A stretch of DNA of 64,000 nucleotides from Streptomyces sp. CB00455. Its GTDB lineage: Bacteria > Actinomycetota > Actinomycetes > Streptomycetales > Streptomycetaceae. The notes under the pieces were generated by a model that ran no database searches, was not told where the DNA came from, and saw nothing but the letters and a program-made list of their open reading frames with translations. The stretch covers positions 1 through 64,000 of the forward strand of contig NZ_LIVQ01000014.1 of the NCBI RefSeq assembly GCF_001905445.1, in the 5' to 3' direction. Positions 15,881 through 24,309 of the stretch are shown piece by piece (the first letter of the stretch is position 1; every line of letters begins with the position of its first letter). A program made the position numbers and the translations under genes.

Positions 15881-17221
15881 TCAGGAGCCCGCTTCGGCGG
15901 GTACGGGCACGGGGGCGGCCCCGGCACCTGCCGGGTCTGCCGCGCCGGCCTCGACCGCCGTGTCCGCGGGCCGGGGGCGGGTGCCCACCCAGCTCAGCCC
16001 GGCGGCCAGGGGGAACGCCCCGGCGAGGAACAGCCAGCCGGCCGGACCCGCCTGGGAGAGCAGCCACAGCACGACGGCGGGGCCGGCGATCTCCGCGGCC
16101 GAGAAGCCGGTGTTGAAGAAGGAGAGGTAGCGGCCCTGGGCGGCCTCGGGAGAGAGCGCGAAGGAGATCTCCCACGACGACGCCGAATGCAGCAGTTCGG
16201 CGACGGTCAGCAGCAGCAGCGCGGCCATCAGGGCCACAGCGGTCCATCCGGGGGATCCGAGGACACCGCTGAGCGCGAAGGCGAGGCACGACAGCGTCAG
16301 CAGGACCGAGGAGCGGTTGGTGGCCCGCCGAGCGGTGGCCATGTTGTCGATGTGCCGGGTCACCCTGACCTGGCCGATCACAGTGATGAGCGTGTTCGTC
16401 GTGACCAGGACGGTGATCATCCAGACCGGGGAGCTGGTGTGCTCGGCCACCCACAGCGGCAGCACGGTGATCAGGATCGCGTCGTGCAGGAAGAGCACGC
16501 CGTTGGCCGCCGTCGCGGCCACGAACCGCCAGTCGCGGATGGGCGGGACCACCGTCCCGCCGGACTTCCCGGACTTCCCCCCGTCCTTCGTCCCGGCCTT
16601 GTCCGCGGAGCCGGCGGGACCGGCGTTGGGAAGCATCGTGATGCAGGCGAACACGAACATGAAGCTGATCGCGTTGCCGATGAACAGCCAGCGGAACAGC
16701 GTGGGCGAGTCCGTCGTCAGCGCGATGCCCGCGACCGAGAAGCCGACGGTGAAGCCGAGGTTGCGCAGGGCCCGGATGAACCCCATCGTGCGGTTGCGCT
16801 CCGTGCCGGTGATCAGCCGCCCGACGAGTGCCTGGTTGAGCGGCTGGCCGGCCCGGTCCATGACGAACAGCAGGCTGGCCGTCACGACGAATTCGTTGAA
16901 GCCGTGCACGTTCAGGTAGGCGAGGTAGCCGACGGCCCGCCAGACGCACACGACGAGCAGCATGTTGCGCGGACCGAACCGGTCGGCGAGGCGGCCGATG
17001 GGCACGGCGGTGAGGAGGCCGACCACGCCCGCGATGGCCAGGCCGACACCGAGCTGCGTCTCCGTGAGCCCGCCGAACCGGGTGAAGTACAGGGCCGAGC
17101 CCGCCAGGAACATTCCGGTGCCCACCGACCCGACCAGCGCGTTCACCGCGATGATCCGGGATTCCCGGGTGGCGGGCATCGCCCGGGCGAACCGGCTGTG
17201 CCAGGTGCTTCGTTCGGTCAT
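15881..17221 (-). CDS. MFS transporter, probable product exporter
   Basis: A 446-residue major facilitator protein with about twelve hydrophobic segments and the MFS motif A GRLADRFGPRNMLLV between helices 2 and 3. The central loop (about residues 200-225) is a Lys/Gly-rich linker (SADKAGTKDGGKSGKSG), as usual between the two six-helix halves. ATG 17221 has GAGGAG upstream, whereas the frame upstream of it is a shadow. It is a likely drug:proton antiporter exporting the cluster product. The Pro/Ala-rich C-terminal tail is low complexity. Confidence 0.85.
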   Translation of the reverse strand: MTERSTWHSRFARAMPATRESRIIAVNALVGSVGTGMFLAGSALYFTRFGGLTETQLGVGLAIAGVVGLLTAVPIGRLADRFGPRNMLLVVCVWRAVGYLAYLNVHGFNEFVVTASLLFVMDRAGQPLNQALVGRLITGTERNRTMGFIRALRNLGFTVGFSVAGIALTTDSPTLFRWLFIGNAISFMFVFACITMLPNAGPAGSADKAGTKDGGKSGKSGGTVVPPIRDWRFVAATAANGVLFLHDAILITVLPLWVAEHTSSPVWMITVLVTTNTLITVIGQVRVTRHIDNMATARRATNRSSVLLTLSCLAFALSGVLGSPGWTAVALMAALLLLTVAELLHSASSWEISFALSPEAAQGRYLSFFNTGFSAAEIAGPAVVLWLLSQAGPAGWLFLAGAFPLAAGLSWVGTRPRPADTAVEAGAADPAGAGAAPVPVPAEAGS

Positions 17222-17306
17222 GGTTCTCCTCGTGGAATCGTCGGGACGGACCGGCGGGTCCTGATCCGGGACCGGGGCAGGTGCGCCGGCCCGGGTGCGT
17301 GCCCGG

Positions 17307-18071
17307 TCAGTGACGCGGGGCGCCGGGCGTCCACCGGTCGCGCCAGTGGCGGACCAGTCCGTCCCAGGTCTCGGTGGCGCCGGACGGCAGGTACGTCCGC
17401 CGGATCGACTGCGGGTCCGCTCCCCACGGCCGGGCCGGCGAGCGCACCGTCCCGAAAGCCAGTACGTCCTCGGGCAGGCCGGGCTGTTCGGGGATGCCGC
17501 CGTAGGGATAGGCAAAGAGCCGTGCGGGCCCGGGCCCGAACCAGTCCGCGATGTCGGCGAGCGAGTCGAGGGACTCCTTGCGCGCCACCTCGTCCGGGAT
17601 CCGGTCGAGGTGCGGGTGGGTGCGGGTGTGCGCCCCGATCGCATGGCCGTCCGCGGCCAGCAGCTCGCACTCCTCGCGCGTCAGATGGTCGGCCCGCGGC
17701 TGGTCGCTGCGCTGCCCCAGGAGAGCGGTGCAGACGAAGAACACCGCGCGCACGCCGAGGCGGTCGAGAATCGGACGGGCGTGTACGAAGTTGTCGCGGT
17801 ACCCGTCGTCGAAGGTCACCAGGACCGTCGGGCGCTCCGGGCGGCGGGGGCCCCCTCCGGCGAGCAAATCCGAGGGCTCGTACGGGTCGAACTCGGCGAG
17901 CACCCGCTCCATGCCGAGGGCGAATTCCCGGGGCGTGAGAGCGGTGTAGTGCCGCACGTCGGGGTGGACGTGGTGGAAGTACAGGACCAGGGGCCAGCCC
18001 GGAGCGCTGCCCGTCGTGGGCTGGTGCTCGCTCGGGATGCCCGGTACCAGAGGGATCGCGGCCGTACTCAT
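17307..18071 (-). CDS. NodB-type polysaccharide deacetylase
   Basis: A 254-residue carbohydrate esterase 4 domain without a signal peptide. The motifs are visible in order: LVTFDDGYRDN (catalytic Asp and metal Asp), IGAHTRTHPHLDRI (metal His pair HxxxH), and FAYPYGG. Members remove N-acetyl from amino sugars. Being cytoplasmic and translationally coupled to the NRPS (ATGA overlap at 18068-18071), it probably deacetylates an N-acetylhexosamine-derived intermediate of the pathway and so frees an amine for ligation or sulfation. That is inference. Confidence 0.83.
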   Translation of the reverse strand: MSTAAIPLVPGIPSEHQPTTGSAPGWPLVLYFHHVHPDVRHYTALTPREFALGMERVLAEFDPYEPSDLLAGGGPRRPERPTVLVTFDDGYRDNFVHARPILDRLGVRAVFFVCTALLGQRSDQPRADHLTREECELLAADGHAIGAHTRTHPHLDRIPDEVARKESLDSLADIADWFGPGPARLFAYPYGGIPEQPGLPEDVLAFGTVRSPARPWGADPQSIRRTYLPSGATETWDGLVRHWRDRWTPGAPRH

Positions 18072-21000
18072 CGGGTACCTCCCGTCTCCGCCGGCCGAGC
18101 GGCGGCGGCGTCGGCAGCCCCGGCTTCGGCTTCGGCTTCGGCTTCGGCTTCGGCTTCGGTGAGAACCTCGGTCATCACCTGCTCGACCGCCTCGGCCAGC
18201 TCCTCGATCCGCGCCGGGCTCCAGTGCCCCGTCGAGTACTTCAGGCTGAGCTCGAACTCCCCGTCGACGATGTCGCCCTCCGCCATCAGCAGGTAGCGCT
18301 CGCGTTGGAGAGGTGAGCGGTGCGCACCGAAGCTCTCGGCCGCGGGGCGCAGCACGGCGTCGGGCGCACGCTGCTCGAGGCGCAGCAGGTGTCCGCGAAA
18401 GTTCAGGCGCACACTCGGTCGCGGGCAGGCGCCCAGGGCGTCCCGTTCGGCCGGTTCGGGCGAGCCGAACCGCAGCGCGTCGAAGCCGTACCGCCGCTCG
18501 GGCAGCGCCCGTAGCGGGGTGAGCGCGGCACGCAGCGCGGCCATGCCCCGCCCCTGCCAGCGCAGTACCGCGGGATACGTGCTCTGGACGTAGCCGACTG
18601 TGCGGGACAGGTCGAGGGCGCCAGCGCAGACGTCCCGGCTGTGCGCGTACACGTCGACGCCGTGCACGGCCTCACCCGTCCATCTGGCCAGGCCGCCGGC
18701 CAGGCAGCCCAGCGCGAAGTCGTGCGGGGCGATGCCCGAGGCGGGCAGCTCGCGGGTGACCAGGCGGGTGGCGTCCACGCCGAGCCGGAACCGGTGGACG
18801 CGCAGGCTCGGCAGCCGGTCCGGTCCGTCGAGCTCGGGCCTCAGCGCGGCGAACCGCGCCGTACGGGCGATCCACTCGGCGGCGTCCTGGCGTGCCTCGG
18901 CGCTGTCCAGCCAGGCGCGCAGCGCCGTGCCGACCGCCCGCGGGCCGGTGACGGCCGCCGCCTCCGGTGCCCGGCGTGCGAGCAGCGCCTCCAGGTCGTC
19001 CACGAGAACGCCCATGGACACGCCGTCCAGGACGAAGTGGTGGACGGTCATCAGCAGACGGGCGGTCCCGTCGCCGATCTCGGCGTACAGCAGCCCGAAC
19101 ATCCGGCCGTCGGCGAGCGACATCGACTTCTGCGCCGCGGCCAGCGCCTCCTCCAGACGCACGGTGCGTTCCGGTACGGGCACGGCGGACAGGTCGACGC
19201 ACATGACGGAGCTCGCGGGGTCCGGCGCGGTCAGCTCGGCCGTGCCGTCGGCCGACAGCGCGGTACGCAGCGCGGAGTGCCGCTCCAGCAGGGCGCCGGC
19301 GATCCGGGTGAGGGGTTCGCGACCCAGGCCGGGGTCCACGCCGAACAGGGCGTTGAGACAGAAGTGGTCGGGCTCGGGCAGCTCCCCGTCGTACAGCCAG
19401 CGCCGCTGCGCGGGCAGCAGGTCCAGCGGGCCGGCGGGCTCCTCCTCGACGCGGGCGGGCGCGGCGGTGCCCCGCTCTTGGGCCCGGGCGAGGGCAGTGC
19501 GCAGGGTGCGCCCGGTGAGCAGGTCGGCGGGCGACAGGGGCACCCCGCGGGTCCGCAGATGGGCGCAGGCGCGCATCGCCATCAGCGAGTCGCCGCCGTG
19601 GGCGAGGAAGTCGTCGTCGGCGCCGTAACCGGGCGCCTGGAGGAGCCCGCGCAGCAGGCCGAGGACGCTGTCGAGCGGCAACGGCCCTTCCTGCTCCACG
19701 GCCCCTTCGGCGCGCTCGCACAGGAGCTGGTCGGCCCGGTCCGCGGCGGCCCGGCGGTCGATCTTGCCGGAGGTGGTGAGGGGAAGCCGGTCGAGCACGG
19801 CGATCCGGCCCGGGACCAGATATCCGGGGACACGCGCGCGCAGGCGTTCGCGCACGTCCTCCGGGCTCGGGCCGTCGGCCGCGAGGGTGACGGCGGCTGC
19901 GAGGATCTGCCCGCCGGACCCGTCGCTCAGGGCGAAGGCGGCTGCCGAGGTGACGCCCGGGGTGTCGACCAGATGCCGGTCGACCTCGTCGAGTTCGACG
20001 CGGTGCCCGCGGATCTTGACCTGGTTGTCGACGCGTCCCAGGAACTCCAGGTTCCCGTCCGCGTGCCGCAGGACGAGGTCGCCGGTGCGGTACATCCGAG
20101 CGCCGGCATCCGTGGCGAACGGGTCGGTCGTGAAGCGTTCCGCTGTGCGCGCCGGGTCGTTGAGGTAGCCGGCGGCCAGGATGGGGCCGCCGATCCACAG
20201 TTCGCCGGGTTCCCCGGGCGGGGTGGGCCGCCGGTGCTCGTCGAGCACGTACAGCCGGCGGTCCCCGACCGGGCCGCCGATGGGCAGCCCGCCGGTGGCG
20301 GGCACCGGCCCGCGCGGCGCGATCACGAGGGCGGTGGCGGTGACCACCGTTTCCGTCGGTCCGTAGCCGTTCACCAGGGTGGTGTGGCCGAGCGGGGTGC
20401 GCTGGTGGGCGCGGGCGTCGGCGGCCGTGGCGTTCTCGCCGCCGATGACGACCGTCTGTACGCCGGCGAGGGACGGCCGGTCCGCGCCGTCCAGTTCGGC
20501 GCAGAGCATGCGCCAGTAGGCGGTGGGCAGCTGGAGGAGCGTCACCCCGAGATCGCGGACCGCGGCGGCGAGCGACTCGCTGTCGGGGACCCCGCCGTGG
20601 TGGAAGGCGAGCGTGCCGCCGGCGGCCAGGGTGGGCCAGATCTCCTCCTGCGCGACGTCGAAGCCGATGCTCGCGAACTGCAGGACGGTTTGGGCTTCTG
20701 TCAGCTCGAACAGGCCGGCGGCGGCATCGACATGACGGGCGAGGGCCTCGTGTCCGACCAGCACGCCTTTGGGGGCGCCCGTGGATCCGGAGGTGTAGAT
20801 GGCGTACGCGGGACGGACGTACCCGGGGCGGCCCTCCGCGCCACCGGCGCTCCGTCCCAGGGCCGTGACGCCCTCGGCGTCGATCGTCACGACGGCCCGC
20901 GAGTCGCGTAGCAGGTAGGAGCGGCGCTCCTCGGGCGTGTGGACGTCGATGGGCAGGAACGCGGCCCCGGCCAGCCAGGTCCCGAGCATCGCGGTGACCG

Positions 21001-21220
21001 CCTCGGGGCCGGACGGCAGATGCACGGCGACGATGTCCGCGCCGCGCACGCCGTGGGCGAGCAGGGTGTCCGCCGTTCGTGCCGCGCGCTCCCACAGCGC
21101 GGCGTAGCTGACGCTCTGCCGGGGGGTGCGCAGGGCTGTCGCCGACGGGTCGGCGAGGACGCGCGCGTGGATCGCCTCCGGTACCGGGGGCAGCCGGCGG
21201 GGCGCTGTCGGTACGGTCAC
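18068..21220 (-). CDS. Single-module NRPS, A-T-C
   Basis: About 1050 residues. The adenylation domain (about 15-500) shows A3 YTSGSTGAPKGV, A4 FDVAQEEIW, A5 NGYGPTETVV, A7 YRTGDLV, A8 GRVDNQVKIRGHRVEL and A10 TSGKIDR with the catalytic Lys. The carrier domain has DDFLAHGGDSLMAM with the phosphopantetheine Ser at about 550. The condensation domain (about 600-1015) has an intact HHFVLDG. There is no thioesterase or reductase. The order A-T-C means the loaded aminoacyl group is condensed within the same protein or in trans. GTG 21220 overlaps the dehydrogenase stop (GTGA). GTG 21238 is less likely. The C-terminus is an (EA)n repeat. The substrate was not predicted. Confidence 0.9.
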   Translation of the reverse strand: MTVPTAPRRLPPVPEAIHARVLADPSATALRTPRQSVSYAALWERAARTADTLLAHGVRGADIVAVHLPSGPEAVTAMLGTWLAGAAFLPIDVHTPEERRSYLLRDSRAVVTIDAEGVTALGRSAGGAEGRPGYVRPAYAIYTSGSTGAPKGVLVGHEALARHVDAAAGLFELTEAQTVLQFASIGFDVAQEEIWPTLAAGGTLAFHHGGVPDSESLAAAVRDLGVTLLQLPTAYWRMLCAELDGADRPSLAGVQTVVIGGENATAADARAHQRTPLGHTTLVNGYGPTETVVTATALVIAPRGPVPATGGLPIGGPVGDRRLYVLDEHRRPTPPGEPGELWIGGPILAAGYLNDPARTAERFTTDPFATDAGARMYRTGDLVLRHADGNLEFLGRVDNQVKIRGHRVELDEVDRHLVDTPGVTSAAAFALSDGSGGQILAAAVTLAADGPSPEDVRERLRARVPGYLVPGRIAVLDRLPLTTSGKIDRRAAADRADQLLCERAEGAVEQEGPLPLDSVLGLLRGLLQAPGYGADDDFLAHGGDSLMAMRACAHLRTRGVPLSPADLLTGRTLRTALARAQERGTAAPARVEEEPAGPLDLLPAQRRWLYDGELPEPDHFCLNALFGVDPGLGREPLTRIAGALLERHSALRTALSADGTAELTAPDPASSVMCVDLSAVPVPERTVRLEEALAAAQKSMSLADGRMFGLLYAEIGDGTARLLMTVHHFVLDGVSMGVLVDDLEALLARRAPEAAAVTGPRAVGTALRAWLDSAEARQDAAEWIARTARFAALRPELDGPDRLPSLRVHRFRLGVDATRLVTRELPASGIAPHDFALGCLAGGLARWTGEAVHGVDVYAHSRDVCAGALDLSRTVGYVQSTYPAVLRWQGRGMAALRAALTPLRALPERRYGFDALRFGSPEPAERDALGACPRPSVRLNFRGHLLRLEQRAPDAVLRPAAESFGAHRSPLQRERYLLMAEGDIVDGEFELSLKYSTGHWSPARIEELAEAVEQVMTEVLTEAEAEAEAEAEAGAADAAAARPAETGGTR
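18121..18157. repeat. Tandem hexanucleotide repeat encoding (Glu-Ala)n
   Basis: About six copies of GGCTTC in a row (GAAGCC on the coding strand) near the 3' end of the NRPS gene encode EAEAEAEAEAEA. Such a perfect codon repeat is prone to slippage. Gain or loss of whole units would keep the frame and only change a linker length. Confidence 0.85.
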
Positions 21221-22587
21221 GGCCGTGCCCCCTCGCACCCGGCCGGGGTGGGGCCGCTGGGGTCGAGCAGCAGCGGGGCCGCGGCGAGCAGCTCGTCCCC
21301 GTACATCCGGTGGCGCTGTACGACGATGACCAGGTCGCTCTGCGCGACGGCCGCCGCCTGGTCGTGGCAGGGCGGCAGCGCCCGGCCGCGCGCCGCGAAG
21401 GCGGTCACGTACGGGTCGTGGAAACTCACGTGCGCACCCATGGCGAGCAGTTCGGCGGCCAGCGGTTCGGCGGGCGAGTGGCGCACGTCGGCGACGTCCG
21501 GCTTGTAGGTGACACCGAGAAGCAGCACCCGTGCCCCGCGCACCTCGATCCCGTGGTGGCAGAGCAGGTCCTTGGCCCGGGCGGCGACCCAGACGGGTAT
21601 CGAGTCGTTGACGCGCTGGGCCTGCTCGGCCATGCGGAACGGCAGGCCTTCCTGAGTGGCACGGTGCACCAGGTAGAGAGGGTCGACGGGGATGCAGTGG
21701 CCGCCGACGCCGGCGCCGGGGCGGAAGGGCGTGAAGCCGAAGGGCTTGGTGGCGGCCGCGTCAATCGTGTCCCAGACGTCCACGCCCAGCCGGTGGCAGA
21801 TCTGCGCGAACTCGTTGATCAGCGCGAGGTTCACCTGGCGGTAGGTGTTCTCGAGGATCTTGGCCGCCTCGGCCTCGCGTGTGGAGCGGGTGACGTGGAC
21901 CTGTTCGGTGAGCTCGCGGTAGAAGGCCGCCGCCCTCTCCCGGCACGCTGCCGTGAGGCCGCCCACGACCTTGGGGGTGTTATGGAAGCCGAAGTGCTCG
22001 TTGCCGGGGTCGACCCGCTCCGGGGAGAAGGCCAGGAAGAAGTCCTCGCCCGCGACCAGACCGGATTCCTCCAGGGTTTCGCGGATGACCCCGTCCGTTG
22101 TGCCCGGGTACGTGGTCGACTCGACGATCACCAGCTGGCCCGGCGCGAGGTGATCGCGGACGGTACGGGTCGCCGACAGCAGCGGTCCCAGGTCGGGTAC
22201 ACCGTGGGCGTCCACCGGGGTGGGCACGCACAGGGCGATGGCCGAACAGTCGCGCAGGAACGCCGGATCGGTGCTCGCGTCCAGCTGGTCGGCCACGGCG
22301 TCGAGCTGTGCGGCGGTCACGGTGTCCACCGGCGGGTAGCCGATGTTCACCTGCGCCACGATGAACTCGTTGAGGTCGAGTCCCCGGGTACGGCGTCCGG
22401 CGGAGGCGGCCGCCACGGCCAGCGGCAGACCCGCGTACCCGATGCCGACGACGGCGACCTCTACGGTACGGGTGAGACACGGGGCGGGGGCGGGCCCGTG
22501 GTGGGGGGCGGCGGCCGCTGGGGCAGGTGTGGTGTGGGCCGATACCGGTGGGGCGGATATCGGTGGCGCGGTGGTGATGAGATCCAT
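21217..22587 (-). CDS. Nucleotide-sugar 6-dehydrogenase (UDP-HexNAc type)
   Basis: A 456-residue UDP-glucose/UDP-N-acetylhexosamine dehydrogenase. Rossmann motif VAVVGIGYAGLPLAVAAASAG (about 43-63), LCVPTPVD, STTYPGTTDGVI, FSPERVDPGN, KILENTYRQVNLALINEFA and the catalytic Cys loop GAGVGGHCIPVDP are intact, as is the C-terminal LLGVTYKPDVADVRHSPA. The overall form is nearer WbpA/TviB (N-acetylhexosamine) than UDP-glucose enzymes. It makes a UDP-uronic acid by two NAD-dependent oxidations. The first 40 residues are a Pro/Ala/His-rich extension. The RBS is GAGGAG. It is first enzyme gene of the operon, 51 bp after the peptide gene. Confidence 0.87.
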   Translation of the reverse strand: MDLITTAPPISAPPVSAHTTPAPAAAAPHHGPAPAPCLTRTVEVAVVGIGYAGLPLAVAAASAGRRTRGLDLNEFIVAQVNIGYPPVDTVTAAQLDAVADQLDASTDPAFLRDCSAIALCVPTPVDAHGVPDLGPLLSATRTVRDHLAPGQLVIVESTTYPGTTDGVIRETLEESGLVAGEDFFLAFSPERVDPGNEHFGFHNTPKVVGGLTAACRERAAAFYRELTEQVHVTRSTREAEAAKILENTYRQVNLALINEFAQICHRLGVDVWDTIDAAATKPFGFTPFRPGAGVGGHCIPVDPLYLVHRATQEGLPFRMAEQAQRVNDSIPVWVAARAKDLLCHHGIEVRGARVLLLGVTYKPDVADVRHSPAEPLAAELLAMGAHVSFHDPYVTAFAARGRALPPCHDQAAAVAQSDLVIVVQRHRMYGDELLAAAPLLLDPSGPTPAGCEGARP

Positions 22588-22638
22588 CTCGGCTCCTCAG
22601 GGACGGTCGGGCAGGCGCTGGCTCGCTGGGTGCGCGCT

Positions 22639-22800
22639 CTACCACCAGCCGTTGTCGTCACCGGGCCCGGCGGCGGACGCCGTGACGGTATGCGCGGAGG
22701 CACCGCGGTCCTCGGAGGCCAGGCCGGCCAGTCCTGTGATCGCCAGAGCGAGCACGAGGGCGGCGGCGGTACACCAGCGGGTACGGAAGGCTGCAGACAT
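22639..22800 (-). CDS. 53-residue secreted-type peptide, first gene of the operon
   Basis: From ATG 22800, with GGGGGA six bases upstream, to TAG at 22639. Residues 1-9 carry Arg (FRTRW), 11-28 are a hydrophobic helix (TAAALVLALAITGLAGLA), and a signal-peptidase-like AxA site (GASA) is at 33-36. The remaining tail is about 17 residues and ends GPGDDNGWW. No cysteine or lanthipeptide Ser/Thr cluster is present in the tail. It is the first reading frame after the LuxR terminator and runs straight into the operon. It may be an exported signalling peptide or pheromone, or a ribosomal precursor or scaffold for the ATP-grasp ligases. No family was recognised. Confidence 0.65.
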   Translation of the reverse strand: MSAAFRTRWCTAAALVLALAITGLAGLASEDRGASAHTVTASAAGPGDDNGWW

Positions 22801-23030
22801 GGTTGTCCCCCGGGAGCATGAGTCAAAGTGATCGGAGTGGAGTTCTTCGGTGCCGGGCGGTCGGCCGCGGGCGAGCTCGCATCACCATGCTGGGCGATGG
22901 AAACCAGTCGATCAAGGAATCCGGACGGCGACAACCGGTCATGGCGACCCCCGGCCACGAGCCGCCTTTGTCTCAGCATCCGAGACGGGGCGGCGTCGTG
23001 CGCCGGTCCCCCGCCATGTCGGACGCAAAA
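22801..23030 (-). promoter_or_regulatory. Probable promoter and operator region of the biosynthetic operon
   Basis: A 230-bp non-coding gap between the LuxR terminator and the peptide gene, the only sizeable gap before the 19-gene operon, so the promoter should be here. A weak candidate on the minus strand is TTGATC (about 22909-22914) with CAGCAT 17 bp downstream. I see no convincing LuxR-type inverted repeat. Confidence 0.4.
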
Positions 23031-23073
23031 GAGGCGGGGCACCGGGCCGATGCCCGGGTGCCCCGCCTCTTTT
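23031..23073. terminator. Strong, probably bidirectional Rho-independent terminator
   Basis: GAGGCGGGGCACC pairs with GGTGCCCCGCCTC (with a further GGG/CCC and one bulge) around a six-base loop, flanked by AAAA on the left and TTTT on the right. It lies 22 bp after the LuxR-type gene stop and separates it from the operon. Confidence 0.85.
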
Positions 23074-23094
23074 CCCGCCCCCCGCTTCACGCGC

Positions 23095-24093
23095 TTAGGC
23101 CAACAACCCCGCCTCGGCGACGCGCAGGGCGGCCTGGAACCTCGTGGTGGCGCCGAACCGGTCCAGGATGGCCGAGATCAGCCGGCTCAGCGTGCGCGAC
23201 GATATCCCCAACTGGCGTGCGATCGCCTCGTCCTTGACTCCGTCGGCCAGCAGCTTGACCACCAGCAGCTCCTGGCTGTCCAGCGCCGTCTCGACCGCCT
23301 GCCGACGCTCGGGCGCCCGCTGCAGGGGCGCCGCGTAGTGCCAGCAGTGGTCGTAGAAGGCGTGCAACGACTGGACCAGGGCCTTCCCGTGGATCGCGAA
23401 CGCGCCACGGCGGCTGTCCCGCGGATCGATCGGAAGGACGGCCAGGTCGTCGTCGAACAGGATCATCCGCAGCGGCAGACAGTCCGCGGTGCGCGCCTCC
23501 CTGCCCGGCCGTACGGCGTCCGCCAGGTACGCCGCCATGTACGGGACCTCCGCGGCGCGGCGCTGGTACAGCGCCTCCACCTTGATGCCCCGGCTCTCCA
23601 TCTCGTTGTCGCGCAGCAGCATGTCGTCGATGATCCCCTCGGGCGGAGGGCCGCCCGGGTGCATGGACCGCATGCGTGAGCGGGCCATGCTCCCGGCATC
23701 GTCCAGGAAGGCGTTGGCGAGGGCCGGGGTCTCCAGCGTCTCGATCTCCACCGCCTCGCGCCGCTCGCCGCGCAGATCGGGGAAGTCGTGCACCAGCGAT
23801 GATATGGCGGTGCGGATCCTCGAGACCTGCTGGAGATGCGCGGTCGCAAGGCGCTCCTCCGCGGAGAAGAGCCGCGTGAGCGCGGCCTCGGGGTCCACGG
23901 TCGTGAACCCGCAGGGCGATTCGGGCGCCGGAGCGAGCAGTCCGCTCATGCTCAGCCGGTCGCACGCCTCCTCGGCCTCCGCGGTCGAGCAGCGGGCCTC
24001 GGCCGCCACCAGGTCCAGAGACCATGCGGGATTGCGGTAGATGAGCCCGTACAACGCGCGGTCCGCCTGCCCTTGGTCCTCGGATTCAGGCAT
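23095..24093 (-). CDS. LuxR-type transcriptional regulator with TrmB-like N-terminus
   Basis: A 332-residue regulator. The C-terminal HTH is LLADGVKDEAIARQLGISSRTLSRLISAIL followed by RFGATTRFQAAL, as in the LuxR/NarL group. The N-terminus (YGLIYRNPAWSLDLVAAEARCSTAEAEEACDRLSMSGLL) looks like the winged-helix start of TrmB/LuxR fusion regulators of Streptomyces clusters. The middle (about 95-260) contains a phospholipase-D-like or sensor region with no clear motif. RBS AAGGGGGAAC precedes ATG 24093. It lies upstream of the operon on the same strand and is the likely pathway regulator. Confidence 0.83.
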   Translation of the reverse strand: MPESEDQGQADRALYGLIYRNPAWSLDLVAAEARCSTAEAEEACDRLSMSGLLAPAPESPCGFTTVDPEAALTRLFSAEERLATAHLQQVSRIRTAISSLVHDFPDLRGERREAVEIETLETPALANAFLDDAGSMARSRMRSMHPGGPPPEGIIDDMLLRDNEMESRGIKVEALYQRRAAEVPYMAAYLADAVRPGREARTADCLPLRMILFDDDLAVLPIDPRDSRRGAFAIHGKALVQSLHAFYDHCWHYAAPLQRAPERRQAVETALDSQELLVVKLLADGVKDEAIARQLGISSRTLSRLISAILDRFGATTRFQAALRVAEAGLLA

Positions 24094-24309
24094 AGATGTT
24101 CCCCCTTGTGTGCTGCCCCGGGCCGCGACCCGTTCCCCTGAGCCGCGCCGGCGGGCGATGCCCGGCGCGTGAGCATAGCGCCCCCACCGGCGCGCTGACG
24201 TCCCCCTTTTCCGAGGTTCACGTCACACCGGCCGGGCGCCCGCAGGCGGCCTTTCGGTGGGGTTCCGTCGGTCGGGCGCGCTTGCCGTCGCCGGCGGACG
24301 GTTCCCGGC

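Noticed and set aside
14510..17938. Plus-strand open frame of more than 1100 codons
   Set aside because: It runs antisense across four minus-strand genes with clear family motifs and shows only Gly/Arg/Asp-rich composition typical of high-GC shadows.
18121..18157. GGCTTC repeat as a regulatory element
   Set aside because: It is in frame within the NRPS gene and encodes a simple Glu-Ala linker, which explains it.
22639..22800. Lanthipeptide, lasso or thiopeptide precursor
   Set aside because: No Cys or Ser/Thr-rich core and no LanB/C/M, lasso cyclase, YcaO or radical-SAM gene is in the operon, so a class was not assigned.
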